Positions 16,555-24,678 of a DNA stretch of 30,357 nt are shown here, piece by piece. The DNA comes from Marinilabiliales bacterium (GTDB taxonomy: Bacteria; Bacteroidota; Bacteroidia; Bacteroidales; SZUA-534). Below the pieces are notes generated by a model. That model was not told the origin of the DNA and did no database searches. It saw only the letters and a program-made list of their open reading frames with translations. The translations under genes were made by a program, and so were the position numbers. How positions within the stretch are numbered: position 1 is the stretch's first letter; every line of letters begins with the position of its first letter. The stretch spans positions 1 through 30,357 of the forward strand of contig DOTG01000036.1 in assembly GCA_003512955.1 (NCBI GenBank), given 5' to 3'.

Positions 16555-19500
16555 TCAGTAAAGACAAACTGCAGCCTGATAAAGCAACCGCATCTCTGCG
16601 GCCATATCAAAATGAACCTGCTGGGCACAAGGCACTTTAAAGTCCACCTGAACCAACTGAAACCCCTGATCTTTAAAGAGGGCTTTCACATGGTCGGTTT
16701 CATACAACCACTCCTCACCCATTTTTTCCAACGTCCGGATACCGCCGTGTTCCTTAAAGATAAGTATCTGTTTGTTATTTAATTTTGATAAATAATAACC
16801 TTCCACGGCATGATTGAAACTGTGGATGGTCAAATAAAATTTGGGTTTGTCGCGGTAAGGGGCACCACTGGTGGGGCAAAAAGTGGCGCAATTTCCACAC
16901 TCGTTGCAAAAATCGGCAATATTCAGTATCTGATGCCGTTGTTCAACTTTAAACACCTTATCAAACTCTAACTTCGATTCTTTATCACCCCTGACGGCCC
17001 GGTAAAGCTGTATTTCGGTGGGTTCAGCAGTATAATGGTAATTGGCACGGTTGGGGCACACTGTCACACAGATATTGCAAATCTGTTGGCATTGCAGGCA
17101 ACGCGAAGCCTCTTTTTGAGCTTCCGCTTTCGTGTAGGTAAAACTCACCGGTTTAAAGGTTCTACGTTCCTCCATTGGGCTTTCGCGCGGAGGTATATCA
17201 TAGCTCCGGCGGGCGCGTAAGGCCATTAATTCCTCAAAAGTAAGCGAAATGTATTCAGAAGCTTGTTTGGTTGTTGCCACCCCACATTCCTCAATAATCC
17301 GTTCAGCTCCCCTGCGTCCGTCACCAATGGCTTTGATGGCTGTAGCGGCTCCGCGCATCACATCGCCTCCCGTAAAAACCCTTTTCATTTTGGTTTCCAA
17401 AGTTTGGGAATTAGGAGCAAACAAGCTTGAATCCATAAAACCCAAGGCAATATCTTGCCCAACCGCGGGAATAATACAATCAAAAGGCAAAACAAACTCA
17501 CTTCCTGCTACCTTTCTAGGTTGAGGCCGTTCGTTTTTGGTTCCCTTTACCAGTTCCATTTTAGAGCATTTCAGTCCTACCACTTTTCCTTCTGTACTTT
17601 GAACCGATTCTGGAGCCACCAATTCATGAATTTGGATTCCTTCGTCCAAAACCGCTTGGATTTCGCCTAAATCGGCGGGCATTTCCTGAATGGTCCGCCG
17701 ATAAAGAATGGCGACACTTCCTTTCTCACCTACCAAACGGTGAGCCACGCGGGCAGCATCCATAGCGGTATTACCGCCACCAATAATGGCTACCTGTTTT
17801 CCCTGAATGGGATTTTGCCCCAATTTTGCTTTAAACAGAAACTCCAGAGGTTCCATTACCCCTTGTGAATCAATTCCTGGGATATTTAATTTTGATGAAA
17901 GCGGAGCTCCTGAGGCTATATACAAATAATCGAAGGTTTGGTACAGATGTTCAAAAAGCTTAAAGTCCACGTTGGTATTGTAATGAATTAGGGCCCCCAT
18001 TTCTGTAACCCGATGTACATCGCGTTCCAGTTTCTCTTTTTCAAGGCGGAATTCGGGGACGGCACCAGCCACCATTCCTCCTGCTTGAGCCGATTTCTCA
18101 AACAGTTCTACCTGAAAACCTGCTGTCCGTAGATAATAGGCACAACTTAGGCCCGATGGGCCCGCCCCAATGATGGCTACTTTTTTTCCGTTTTCAGGTT
18201 TTAATTCAACTGGTTGTTCCGTTTTATGGTTTTCTTCTATAAAACGTTTTATTTCCCTGATATTCAACGATCCGTCATAATGAATCCGGGTGCAGCGCAG
18301 TTGGCATAAATGGTCGCAGATATTTCCTGTAATCCCTGGCTGCGGATTGGTCTTTAAAATGGTTTTAAAAGCTGCATCAAATTCACCCATTGCAGTAAAA
18401 TTCAGATATTCAGGAATATCCTGGTTGGTGGCACAGTTCTCGCGGCAAGGAGCCTCGATGCAATCAAAAAAGTTGAGCTTACGTGAACCTTTAATATCCG
18501 GTGTTTTTAAATATTGCTTTTTGTACCTCCCATCGGTTAAAACCCCGTCGGCATACCGGTTCAGGTTTTTGAGCTTCGCTTCTTTCAAATTTGAATGGCC
18601 TGCCACCTTACAGATATAGTCGTTAATGGATTGAGCCCCGAACTTGTTAAATTTGCCATCAAGTTCTTCCACGTACTGGCTCAACCGCGTGTACCCACCG
18701 GGTTTCAAAATATCCGATGATACTGTAACGGGCGACAAACCGCACCCAATCAGTTCCGGGAAATTAAACGCATCGGCGCCACCGGCGAATGAAACATTCA
18801 GGTGCCCATTGAATTCGTTCTGCAACTTGCGGGCAACATTTACCGAAATGGGATGTAATGCCCGTCCGCTCATATACATCATGGGGGCTTGTGCAAAAAC
18901 CTCTTTATGGTTCGTGCTCTCAAGCGTGTTGGTCAGTTTCAGCCCAAATTGAACCCCTGATTGATTGGCTTTCTGGGTTAGCGATTGAATGATTGCTAAT
19001 GCATCGGGATATTTTAAATCGTGGACAAAAGCTTCATCGGGAACATGGGTATCGAATTTCCCCAATTGATTCAGTATTTTCCGGAGTTCATCGGGGCCCA
19101 ACAAGGTGGGGTTCAGTTTCACGTAGGTATGTAGCTTTTTCTGCTCAATTAAATAGGAAGCTATCTTTTCAATTTCGTCAGGCGGGCAGCCGTGCATGGT
19201 GCTAAGCGTGATATTGTCCGAGATGGTGTCCGGGATTTCAACCTCATCAATCTGAGGATACAACGGCTTTATAAGTGCTATTTTTTCGAGTTTTTCATGG
19301 TTGCAATTCTGCATTTTCTTAAAAAACCACTGCACATTTTCGTTTAAAACCCCTTCGAGATTATAACCCACGCTCATGTTGAAGATGGTTCCATTCAACG
19401 ATTTAAAGCCTTGCTGATGGTTCAGGATGTGCAACAAAATCCATGCATCAAGGTATTGATTGAAGGTATCCCTGATTTTCAGCTCCTGCGACCATTCACA

Positions 19501-19824
19501 ATTGTAGCCTTCGTCCTGCATGTCAATACAGGGTTTTTCTATCTCCAGCTCATCTAAGGTCTGTATGGTTTTTAGTTCCATGTACCTGGCACCACATAAC
19601 CATGCACTGATAATGTTTTGGGAAAGTTGGCTATGTGGCCCTGCCGCCACTCCCAGAGGCAAATCAAGGCTTTGGTTGAAAATATTTGATTGAAATTTTT
19701 GAAAAGAGTCTCTTTGTAAAAAATTACCTTTGGGGATTCCCAAAAAACTACCTCTTTTTGCCGATTCGTTGGTTAGTATTCGAAAAAGCCGGTCGATGGA
19801 AATGGGGTTGAACTTATCGGACAT
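16555..19824 (-). CDS. ygfK: YgfK-type multidomain iron-sulfur flavoprotein (putative selenate reductase subunit family)
   Basis: Large redox protein of 1089 residues (E. coli YgfK 1032), organised like dihydropyrimidine dehydrogenase. Residues 40-420 form a dihydroorotate dehydrogenase-like flavin barrel (LPLGVAAGPHS, LSTMHGCPP). Residues 450-530 have a cysteine-rich Fe-S domain (Cys455, 460, 464, 503, 507, 511). Residues 545-850 form an FAD/NAD(P)H module with VAIIGAGPSGLS (549-560), VAIIGGGNTAMDAA (678-691) and TGGD (818-821). The tail has two ferredoxin-like clusters (Cys909, 912, 916, 919, 923; Cys973, 976, 979, 983). YgfK is a marker of selenium-dependent molybdenum hydroxylase loci. 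Its biochemical role is not settled; moving electrons between NAD(P)H, flavin and a purine substrate or the hydroxylase is plausible. It stands alone on its transcript, divergent from the mocA-like gene. Confidence 0.94.
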   Translation of the reverse strand: MSDKFNPISIDRLFRILTNESAKRGSFLGIPKGNFLQRDSFQKFQSNIFNQSLDLPLGVAAGPHSQLSQNIISAWLCGARYMELKTIQTLDELEIEKPCIDMQDEGYNCEWSQELKIRDTFNQYLDAWILLHILNHQQGFKSLNGTIFNMSVGYNLEGVLNENVQWFFKKMQNCNHEKLEKIALIKPLYPQIDEVEIPDTISDNITLSTMHGCPPDEIEKIASYLIEQKKLHTYVKLNPTLLGPDELRKILNQLGKFDTHVPDEAFVHDLKYPDALAIIQSLTQKANQSGVQFGLKLTNTLESTNHKEVFAQAPMMYMSGRALHPISVNVARKLQNEFNGHLNVSFAGGADAFNFPELIGCGLSPVTVSSDILKPGGYTRLSQYVEELDGKFNKFGAQSINDYICKVAGHSNLKEAKLKNLNRYADGVLTDGRYKKQYLKTPDIKGSRKLNFFDCIEAPCRENCATNQDIPEYLNFTAMGEFDAAFKTILKTNPQPGITGNICDHLCQLRCTRIHYDGSLNIREIKRFIEENHKTEQPVELKPENGKKVAIIGAGPSGLSCAYYLRTAGFQVELFEKSAQAGGMVAGAVPEFRLEKEKLERDVHRVTEMGALIHYNTNVDFKLFEHLYQTFDYLYIASGAPLSSKLNIPGIDSQGVMEPLEFLFKAKLGQNPIQGKQVAIIGGGNTAMDAARVAHRLVGEKGSVAILYRRTIQEMPADLGEIQAVLDEGIQIHELVAPESVQSTEGKVVGLKCSKMELVKGTKNERPQPRKVAGSEFVLPFDCIIPAVGQDIALGFMDSSLFAPNSQTLETKMKRVFTGGDVMRGAATAIKAIGDGRRGAERIIEECGVATTKQASEYISLTFEELMALRARRSYDIPPRESPMEERRTFKPVSFTYTKAEAQKEASRCLQCQQICNICVTVCPNRANYHYTAEPTEIQLYRAVRGDKESKLEFDKVFKVEQRHQILNIADFCNECGNCATFCPTSGAPYRDKPKFYLTIHSFNHAVEGYYLSKLNNKQILIFKEHGGIRTLEKMGEEWLYETDHVKALFKDQGFQLVQVDFKVPCAQQVHFDMAAEMRLLYQAAVCLY

Positions 19825-19858
19825 ACAGTTTTATGTTTTTGGATCATTATAGAATCAA

Positions 19859-19888
19859 CAAATAGAATATTTCGTTTTTATAATGCAA
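19859..19888 (-). promoter_or_regulatory. ygfK: ygfK promoter
   Basis: On the minus strand TTG (plus-strand CAA, 19886-19888) is followed after exactly 19 bp by TCTATTTG (19859-19866), seven of eight matches to TAnnTTTG. The leader would be about 28 nt before the ATG at 19824. Confidence 0.5.
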
Positions 19889-19911
19889 TAATACTAAATT
19901 TGAATTAAATA

Positions 19912-19928
19912 TTAGGGTTTTTCCCTAA
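19912..19928. promoter_or_regulatory. Perfect palindrome, possible operator
   Basis: TTAGGG-TTTTT-CCCTAA is a perfect 6-bp inverted repeat around a 5-bp centre, 24 bp upstream of the -33 element of ygfK, in the gap shared with the mocA-like gene. It could be a regulator site; no second copy was noticed in the window. Confidence 0.35.
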
Positions 19929-20187
19929 AAAACCATGAATAATGAATCATTACCGTATAGTTTAGCATAAAGAATATTTTAGTATCAAGTAGTCAGTATC
20001 AAGATATGGGATTGAGAGATAAGAGAAACAAAATAATGTGCAAATTTGATGATGAACCAATATTCCAACTTCTCATTCTTTCAACAATTTAACCATTACC
20101 TGCTCTGCGGCTCTTTGCATATTCTATGGGTTCTTTGCAGTTAATTTTATTTGACACTTATAAACTTTAACTTAACATCATTGAATA

Positions 20188-20778
20188 ATGAATACTAATA
20201 CTGTGATTATTTTGGCTGCTGGTAATTCCACCCGGATGGGAACCCCCAAAGCCTTACTATCCTTTTCGGAAGCAGAGAATTTTTTGGAACATCTTGTTGC
20301 CAAATACCTTGAATTCCGTTTTGAAAAAATAGTTGTGGTGCTTAACCCTGTACTCTTGTCCCAAATTCAACCAAGTGGGTTTGCCCGGAATAAAAACGTA
20401 CTATTGGTAGAAAATAAACATCCTGAAAAAAGCAGGAATTATTCGTTGCATTTAGGTTTAACTCACGCTGGAGTTAAGCAAGTGTTTATTCAAAACATTG
20501 ATAATCCATTGGTTTCATATGAGCTTCTGCACGGAATGGACCAGGCACTTGGGGAACATGACTATGTGTATCCGGTTTACAACAACCGGGGAGGCCATCC
20601 TATTCTGGTATCTGAAAAATTGGCAAAAAAAATTAAGGAAAATGACAATTTAGACATGCCATTGAATCGTTTTCTTACTAATTTTAACGGATTTAGATTC
20701 ACTACTACAAATCCTGAAGTATTGATAAACATAAATACCATTAACGATTACCATGCTTTTATTAAAAACCATAAGTAG
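20188..20778 (+). CDS. YgfJ/MocA-like nucleotidyltransferase (molybdenum hydroxylase accessory protein)
   Basis: Cytoplasmic nucleotidyltransferase of 196 residues in the MobA/MocA fold. The nucleotide-binding signature VIILAAGNSTRMGTPKALL is at residues 6-24, a metal-site aspartate lies in QNIDNPLVS, and RGGHPILVS carries the conserved G-H-P. MocA attaches CMP to molybdopterin for xanthine dehydrogenase-type enzymes. The related YgfJ family is a marker of selenium-dependent molybdenum hydroxylase maturation. Its position divergent from ygfK and close to the hydroxylase fits a role in maturing that enzyme's cofactor. The sensor kinase gene begins inside its last 26 bp in another frame, suggesting co-transcription. 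Whether it uses CTP or GTP cannot be decided here. Confidence 0.88.
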   Translation: MNTNTVIILAAGNSTRMGTPKALLSFSEAENFLEHLVAKYLEFRFEKIVVVLNPVLLSQIQPSGFARNKNVLLVENKHPEKSRNYSLHLGLTHAGVKQVFIQNIDNPLVSYELLHGMDQALGEHDYVYPVYNNRGGHPILVSEKLAKKIKENDNLDMPLNRFLTNFNGFRFTTTNPEVLININTINDYHAFIKNHK

Positions 20779-23044
20779 GTATAAATTTCTTTGGGTCGTT
20801 TTCGTTGCTTGTTTTCACTGCTCAAATGTAAAAGCCCAATTGCCCAGTGAAGCGGGGCATCCTTCAAAACTGAATATTCTTATCCTCCATTCCTATCATA
20901 AAGGGTTTACTTGGACCGATGATATCAGCGAGGGCATCGAATCGGTTTTTCAAGCAAACAACGTATATCAGCAGGCCGAAGTGTATGTTGAATATTTGGA
21001 TTCCAAAAGATATACCGGTGCGGCCCACACCCAAAATTACAAGAATTACATTAAAGAAAAATACCAAAAAAGGAAACTCTTGATGGTCATTACCTCGGAT
21101 GATGATGCCTTTCTTTTTGCCATCAAAAACCGACCGGAACTTTTTGCATCGGTTCCCATCTTATTCTGTGCGGTCAACAATTTGCCCGATTATCAGAAAA
21201 GTTTGCTATTGACCGAGGAGAATTTTTCCGGCCTTGTTGAAGGTTTTGATCTTTTTCAGACCATTGAGTGCGCGTTGGAATTGCATCCTGAAGCTCAGAA
21301 TTTATATATCATTAACGACAAAACACCCACAGGAATTGCCAACCACAACGCTTTTGAAGGAATAAAAGCCAAACTTCCTTCGTCCTTATCCTATAAAAAT
21401 ATTGAAATGTTCGACATGGATGAAGTGAAAAAGATACTTGAACCCCTGCCACAAAACAGTGTTTTGCTTTTACTTACCTACAACCTAGATAAAGATGGCG
21501 ATTATTACAGTTATCAGGAGGCGGGACAATTAATCAGCCGTGCCACAGCATTGCCGGTGTATGTGGTTTGGGATTTTTACCTGGGAACCGGTGTGGTGGG
21601 CGGAAAAGTGACCTCGGGTATCAACCAGGGAAAACAGGTGGCGGCAATGGCTGTGGATTTGTTAAAAGGGACACCCATCACAAAAATCCCAGTTATATGG
21701 GAAAACAACAACACGTTTAAGTTTGATCATGCACAACTGAAACGGTTCAATATTTCGGCCAAAAGCCTTCCGAAAGGTTCCATTGTCTTAAACAAGCCCG
21801 AATCGGTACTTCTGAAATACCAAAAAGAATCCATTTCAATCCTGGTCGGGTTCTTTATTCTCCTCTCCTCCGTTTTCGCCCTATTGTTTGTAAACCGGAT
21901 GAAAACATCGGCCGAAAAGCGATTGATTGCCAACAGGAACAAACTGGCAACCATCCTGGAAACAGCCAAAGAGGGATTTATTGAATTCAACACGCAGGGC
22001 ATCATTACCCATGCGAATGTTGAAATTTGCCAAATACTTGAGCTCGATAAAGATTCTATCATTAACCACCCATTGGATTCTTTATTAAAATTATACACCA
22101 ACGATTCGAAATCGGAAATCTACATGGAGTGCTTCAACGGAAAAAATATTACCGTAGCATATGAAGTAAGGACTTTCAATATGACGCTGAGAAATTTAAT
22201 TGTAAACTATTCGCCAATTATAAATGCCGAAAATAACCAGGTGGAGGGGGCTTTTGCCATAATATCCGACATTACTTATTTAAAAGAGACTGAAAAAGAA
22301 CTCCGCGCTGCTAAAGAAAAGGCAGAAAAATCGGACTATTTAAAATCGGCCTTTTTAGCCAACATGAGCCATGAAATCCGAACCCCCATGAATGCCATCA
22401 TCGGGTTCAGCGATCTGCTGGGACAAGACGATTTGGCAAAAGAACAACAAGAATTCTTTATAGAAACCATCCAACGAAGCGGACAATCTCTTTTAGCCCT
22501 GATAAACGATATTCTCGACCTATCTAAAATTGAAGCCGGGGAGCTGAATGTAGTGAAAAATCAGGTGAACATCAACCGGATGCTGACGAACCTTTACAGC
22601 ACGTTTAAAGAGACGCGAAAAACGCTCTCAAAAGAGCTCATTGAGCTTACCGTCATTCCATTGGAGACTAATGTCAGTATAGAAACCGATGAATTCAGGC
22701 TGCAACAGATACTTGGCAATTTAATCAGCAACGCCTTAAAATTTACCCAGTACGGATTAGTCGAATTTGGTTGTACCCAGGTTTCGGAAAACGAATTAGA
22801 ATTTTTTGTAAAAGATACGGGGATTGGAATGACCGAGGAGATGAAACGGGAAGTCTTCCAGAGGTTCCGTAAAGACGAATCCATCACCAACGTGGTTTAC
22901 CGGGGTGCCGGACTGGGGTTATCCATTTCGCAGCATTTGGTGCACCTGTTAAAAGGCAAAATCTGGTTTGAATCGGAAGTGGACATCGGTACCAATTTTT
23001 ATTTTACCATCCAAGGGGAGATTGAGCAGAGCCTGATTGAATGA
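20753..23044 (+). CDS. Membrane sensor histidine kinase with periplasmic ABC-type binding domain
   Basis: Sensor kinase of 763 residues. A signal/anchor segment (about 10-28) is followed by a periplasmic domain at about 38-340 resembling the ABC_sub_bind type of solute-binding proteins (ILILHSYHKGFTWTDDI, VPILFCAVNN). One transmembrane helix lies at about 361-381. Then come a PAS domain (about 392-510), a short coiled linker, the HisKA domain with His540 in NMSHEIRTPMNA, and an HATPase domain with the N box NLISNALKFT, DTGIGM and GAGLGLSISQ. There is no receiver domain and no response regulator gene adjacent. The start overlaps the mocA-like gene by 26 bp, so both are likely on one transcript and the ligand may relate to the purine pathway. 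That link is inference; the ligand is unknown. Confidence 0.92.
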   Translation: MLLLKTISRYKFLWVVFVACFHCSNVKAQLPSEAGHPSKLNILILHSYHKGFTWTDDISEGIESVFQANNVYQQAEVYVEYLDSKRYTGAAHTQNYKNYIKEKYQKRKLLMVITSDDDAFLFAIKNRPELFASVPILFCAVNNLPDYQKSLLLTEENFSGLVEGFDLFQTIECALELHPEAQNLYIINDKTPTGIANHNAFEGIKAKLPSSLSYKNIEMFDMDEVKKILEPLPQNSVLLLLTYNLDKDGDYYSYQEAGQLISRATALPVYVVWDFYLGTGVVGGKVTSGINQGKQVAAMAVDLLKGTPITKIPVIWENNNTFKFDHAQLKRFNISAKSLPKGSIVLNKPESVLLKYQKESISILVGFFILLSSVFALLFVNRMKTSAEKRLIANRNKLATILETAKEGFIEFNTQGIITHANVEICQILELDKDSIINHPLDSLLKLYTNDSKSEIYMECFNGKNITVAYEVRTFNMTLRNLIVNYSPIINAENNQVEGAFAIISDITYLKETEKELRAAKEKAEKSDYLKSAFLANMSHEIRTPMNAIIGFSDLLGQDDLAKEQQEFFIETIQRSGQSLLALINDILDLSKIEAGELNVVKNQVNINRMLTNLYSTFKETRKTLSKELIELTVIPLETNVSIETDEFRLQQILGNLISNALKFTQYGLVEFGCTQVSENELEFFVKDTGIGMTEEMKREVFQRFRKDESITNVVYRGAGLGLSISQHLVHLLKGKIWFESEVDIGTNFYFTIQGEIEQSLIE

Positions 23045-23142
23045 TCGCCTGTTCTTTTTATCCGTTGCGCCCTCTTTTTTGGACAACCTCATGGTATTGC
23101 CTTTATTAGCGGTTCGTTGTTTTTGTCGTTAAGTCCGTCAAT

Positions 23143-23616
23143 TTATTGCCCGTGTTGACTAATTTCCCTTGGATATTTGTCCCCAATTAAATTCAGGTTG
23201 ATATTATGTTCTAAATAGGCTTTCAGTCCGTCTAAAACTGTTGTAAAACCACCTGTACTGTCCTTGATTACTTGAATTAACTCTTCTCCTGTTTCTTTGA
23301 AACCGTAGTTTTTGATTATAACATATGTCGTGTCGTCAGTCAATGCAATAAACTCGTAATCAACTGCCGTTGCAGGATCGCCCCACGCGGTTGATATTTT
23401 TTTGTTTTGGATTATCTCTTTTACTATAACATTTGTCGAAGCTCCATACATTTCCCACTCCCAAGTCACTGTCTTGCCCACTTCTAATTGTCCGCTTGAT
23501 TTTGTAAACCAGAAGTTGATTGTGATTTCCGGGTCAATGAATGCTTGAAAAACCGTTGATACAGGTTTCCTGATAAGCATTTGTACCTCTACTGCCGGTG
23601 TATTGTTTCTTGTCAT
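23143..23616 (-). CDS. SRPBCC (AHSA1/START-like) domain protein
   Basis: Single-domain protein of 157 residues in the SRPBCC superfamily, AHSA1 type. Typical features are the opening VEVQMLIRKPVSTVFQAFIDPE, the FWFTKSSGQLEVGKTVTWEW core and the C-terminal helix GGFTTVLDGLKAYLEHN. These proteins have a helix-grip fold with a hydrophobic cavity and bind small lipophilic ligands or act as chaperone cofactors, and the substrate is seldom predictable. It follows arr at 72 bp on the same strand and may share its transcript or cassette. The 98-bp gap on its 3' side has a weak match to the intergenic repeat family found further right. Confidence 0.85.
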   Translation of the reverse strand: MTRNNTPAVEVQMLIRKPVSTVFQAFIDPEITINFWFTKSSGQLEVGKTVTWEWEMYGASTNVIVKEIIQNKKISTAWGDPATAVDYEFIALTDDTTYVIIKNYGFKETGEELIQVIKDSTGGFTTVLDGLKAYLEHNINLNLIGDKYPREISQHGQ

Positions 23617-23688
23617 TTATTTATTGTTTATATTTTCTGTTTCGTTGTTTAGGTATTTGAAGTATCAAATTGATTTTCAAATTTTTAT

Positions 23689-24117
23689 TCAGTCCTCTAT
23701 TGCCTCAATTCCAAGCTGCTTAAGTCGCTCAAGGTTATCCTTCATTGCTTTAAGTTGCCCGGGTGCGTGTCCTTGCCATTCCGTAACCTCACCAATTATC
23801 TTAAACGGGTACAGAGAACGGTATGACTTAGTTGGATTACCTGAAAATTTTTTGTCAGTTAAGTTGGGGTCGTCTTCGATTGGGCCTGTTGGCTCTACTA
23901 TAAAAATTCTTTCAGGTCCTTCGCCCAAGGCAAGTTCAGCACCCCAAATAGCAGCATCCAAGGTGGCTGTTAGGTAGATATATTTCGCTTTATTTCTTTG
24001 TCCATAGTTTGAATTATAGCCGGGTCCAATCAAGTCACCCTGCTTCAGATTTGCCTTTGTCCCGTGATATAATTTCTCTGAACTCAGGTCGTTTGTCGTT
24101 TTTATTGATTTGTCCAT
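23689..24117 (-). CDS. arr: NAD+-rifampin ADP-ribosyltransferase
   Basis: Small cytoplasmic enzyme of 142 residues that inactivates rifamycins by ADP-ribosylating the ansa-bridge hydroxyl using NAD+. The sequence keeps the family blocks YHGTKANLKQGDLI (17-30), YIYLTATLDAAIWGAEL (46-62), EPTGPIEDDPNLTDKKF (75-91) and GEVTEWQGHAPGQLKAM. His18, Tyr48 and Asp82/83 sit where the catalytic His, Tyr and Asp of Arr are expected. The length is full. Arr genes are frequent integron cassettes, and this one lies between elements with attC-like ends, on the same strand as its neighbours. Expression and activity cannot be judged from the sequence. Confidence 0.93.
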   Translation of the reverse strand: MDKSIKTTNDLSSEKLYHGTKANLKQGDLIGPGYNSNYGQRNKAKYIYLTATLDAAIWGAELALGEGPERIFIVEPTGPIEDDPNLTDKKFSGNPTKSYRSLYPFKIIGEVTEWQGHAPGQLKAMKDNLERLKQLGIEAIED

Positions 24118-24202
24118 TCGTCTGTTTGTTTTTATTATTGATTGTCCTTATAGATGCCTGTAATTTTTAGCTGTTTATTAGTTTGCACCGATTTTTTTTA
24201 CG

Positions 24203-24256
24203 GGCTAACAACCTTCGTGAATCTCTGAAACCCGAATACACTATACCATGTTGTGC
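24203..24256 (-). repeat. attC-like intergenic element A
   Basis: On the minus strand the element begins GCACAAC and ends GTTAGCC, 54 bp apart, the outer-core arrangement of an integron attC site (AAC at one end, GTT at the other). It aligns over its whole length with element C (26492-26550), sharing CGGGC, ACCTTCG, AAACCC, CTATACC and the following TTCGTGCTT. It lies between DUF3795 and arr. Confidence 0.45.
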
Positions 24257-24270
24257 GTTCGTGCTTTCAT

Positions 24271-24678
24271 TTAATATTTAGTCTTACAATTTGAACATTC
24301 CGAATCATGCAATGAAATAACCCCTGAACAATTTTTGCAAATCCACTTTTCTTGTTCATTTGTCAAAAACAAACATATCCCGTCCTTTTGTACTTTTATG
24401 CTGTTCTCAATCAAGCTTGTATTATACCGATTTGAATAACTTTTTTCTAAATTTTTGATTTGCTTACATGGAAAATCCAAACATTCATAACAATATATCA
24501 ACCCTTTTTCATGTGCACAATTCTTTATTTTACAAGTTTTACATCGCTCAGGTTTATTTTCATCATTATTGAGGCATCCGGGACAGGGCTTCTTATCTTT
24601 GAGGTGAACATAACAAACCAAACAATTCATTCCGCAAGGAGCAAATAGCTTGGTATCAATGTTATTAGGCATTTTCAT
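24271..24678 (-). CDS. DUF3795 cysteine-rich protein with C-terminal zinc ribbon
   Basis: Cysteine-rich protein of 135 residues. The first 75 residues match DUF3795: CGMNCLVC (Cys15, 19, 22), CPGC (32, 35), CKTCKIKNC (46, 49, 54), then CYEC (63, 66) and Cys71. These could bind zinc or an Fe-S cluster. Residues 110-135 add a separate zinc ribbon with Cys114, 117, 128 and 131. No function is established for the family. The ATG overlaps the TGA of the GNAT-YoaP gene by 4 bp (24675-24678), so the two are translationally coupled. The stop lies 14 bp before attC-like element A, as in a cassette. Confidence 0.85.
   Translation of the reverse strand: MKMPNNIDTKLFAPCGMNCLVCYVHLKDKKPCPGCLNNDENKPERCKTCKIKNCAHEKGLIYCYECLDFPCKQIKNLEKSYSNRYNTSLIENSIKVQKDGICLFLTNEQEKWICKNCSGVISLHDSECSNCKTKY

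Larger units (their letters stand above)
19825..20187. other. Divergent intergenic region ygfK / mocA-like gene
   Basis: This 363-bp gap contains the ygfK promoter (19859-19888) and a 17-bp palindrome (19912-19928). The stretch 19940-20170 shows no coding frame of note and no other structure that I can support. A TTG at 20152-20154 could belong to a mocA-like gene promoter, but the -7 position downstream fits poorly. Confidence 0.5.
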
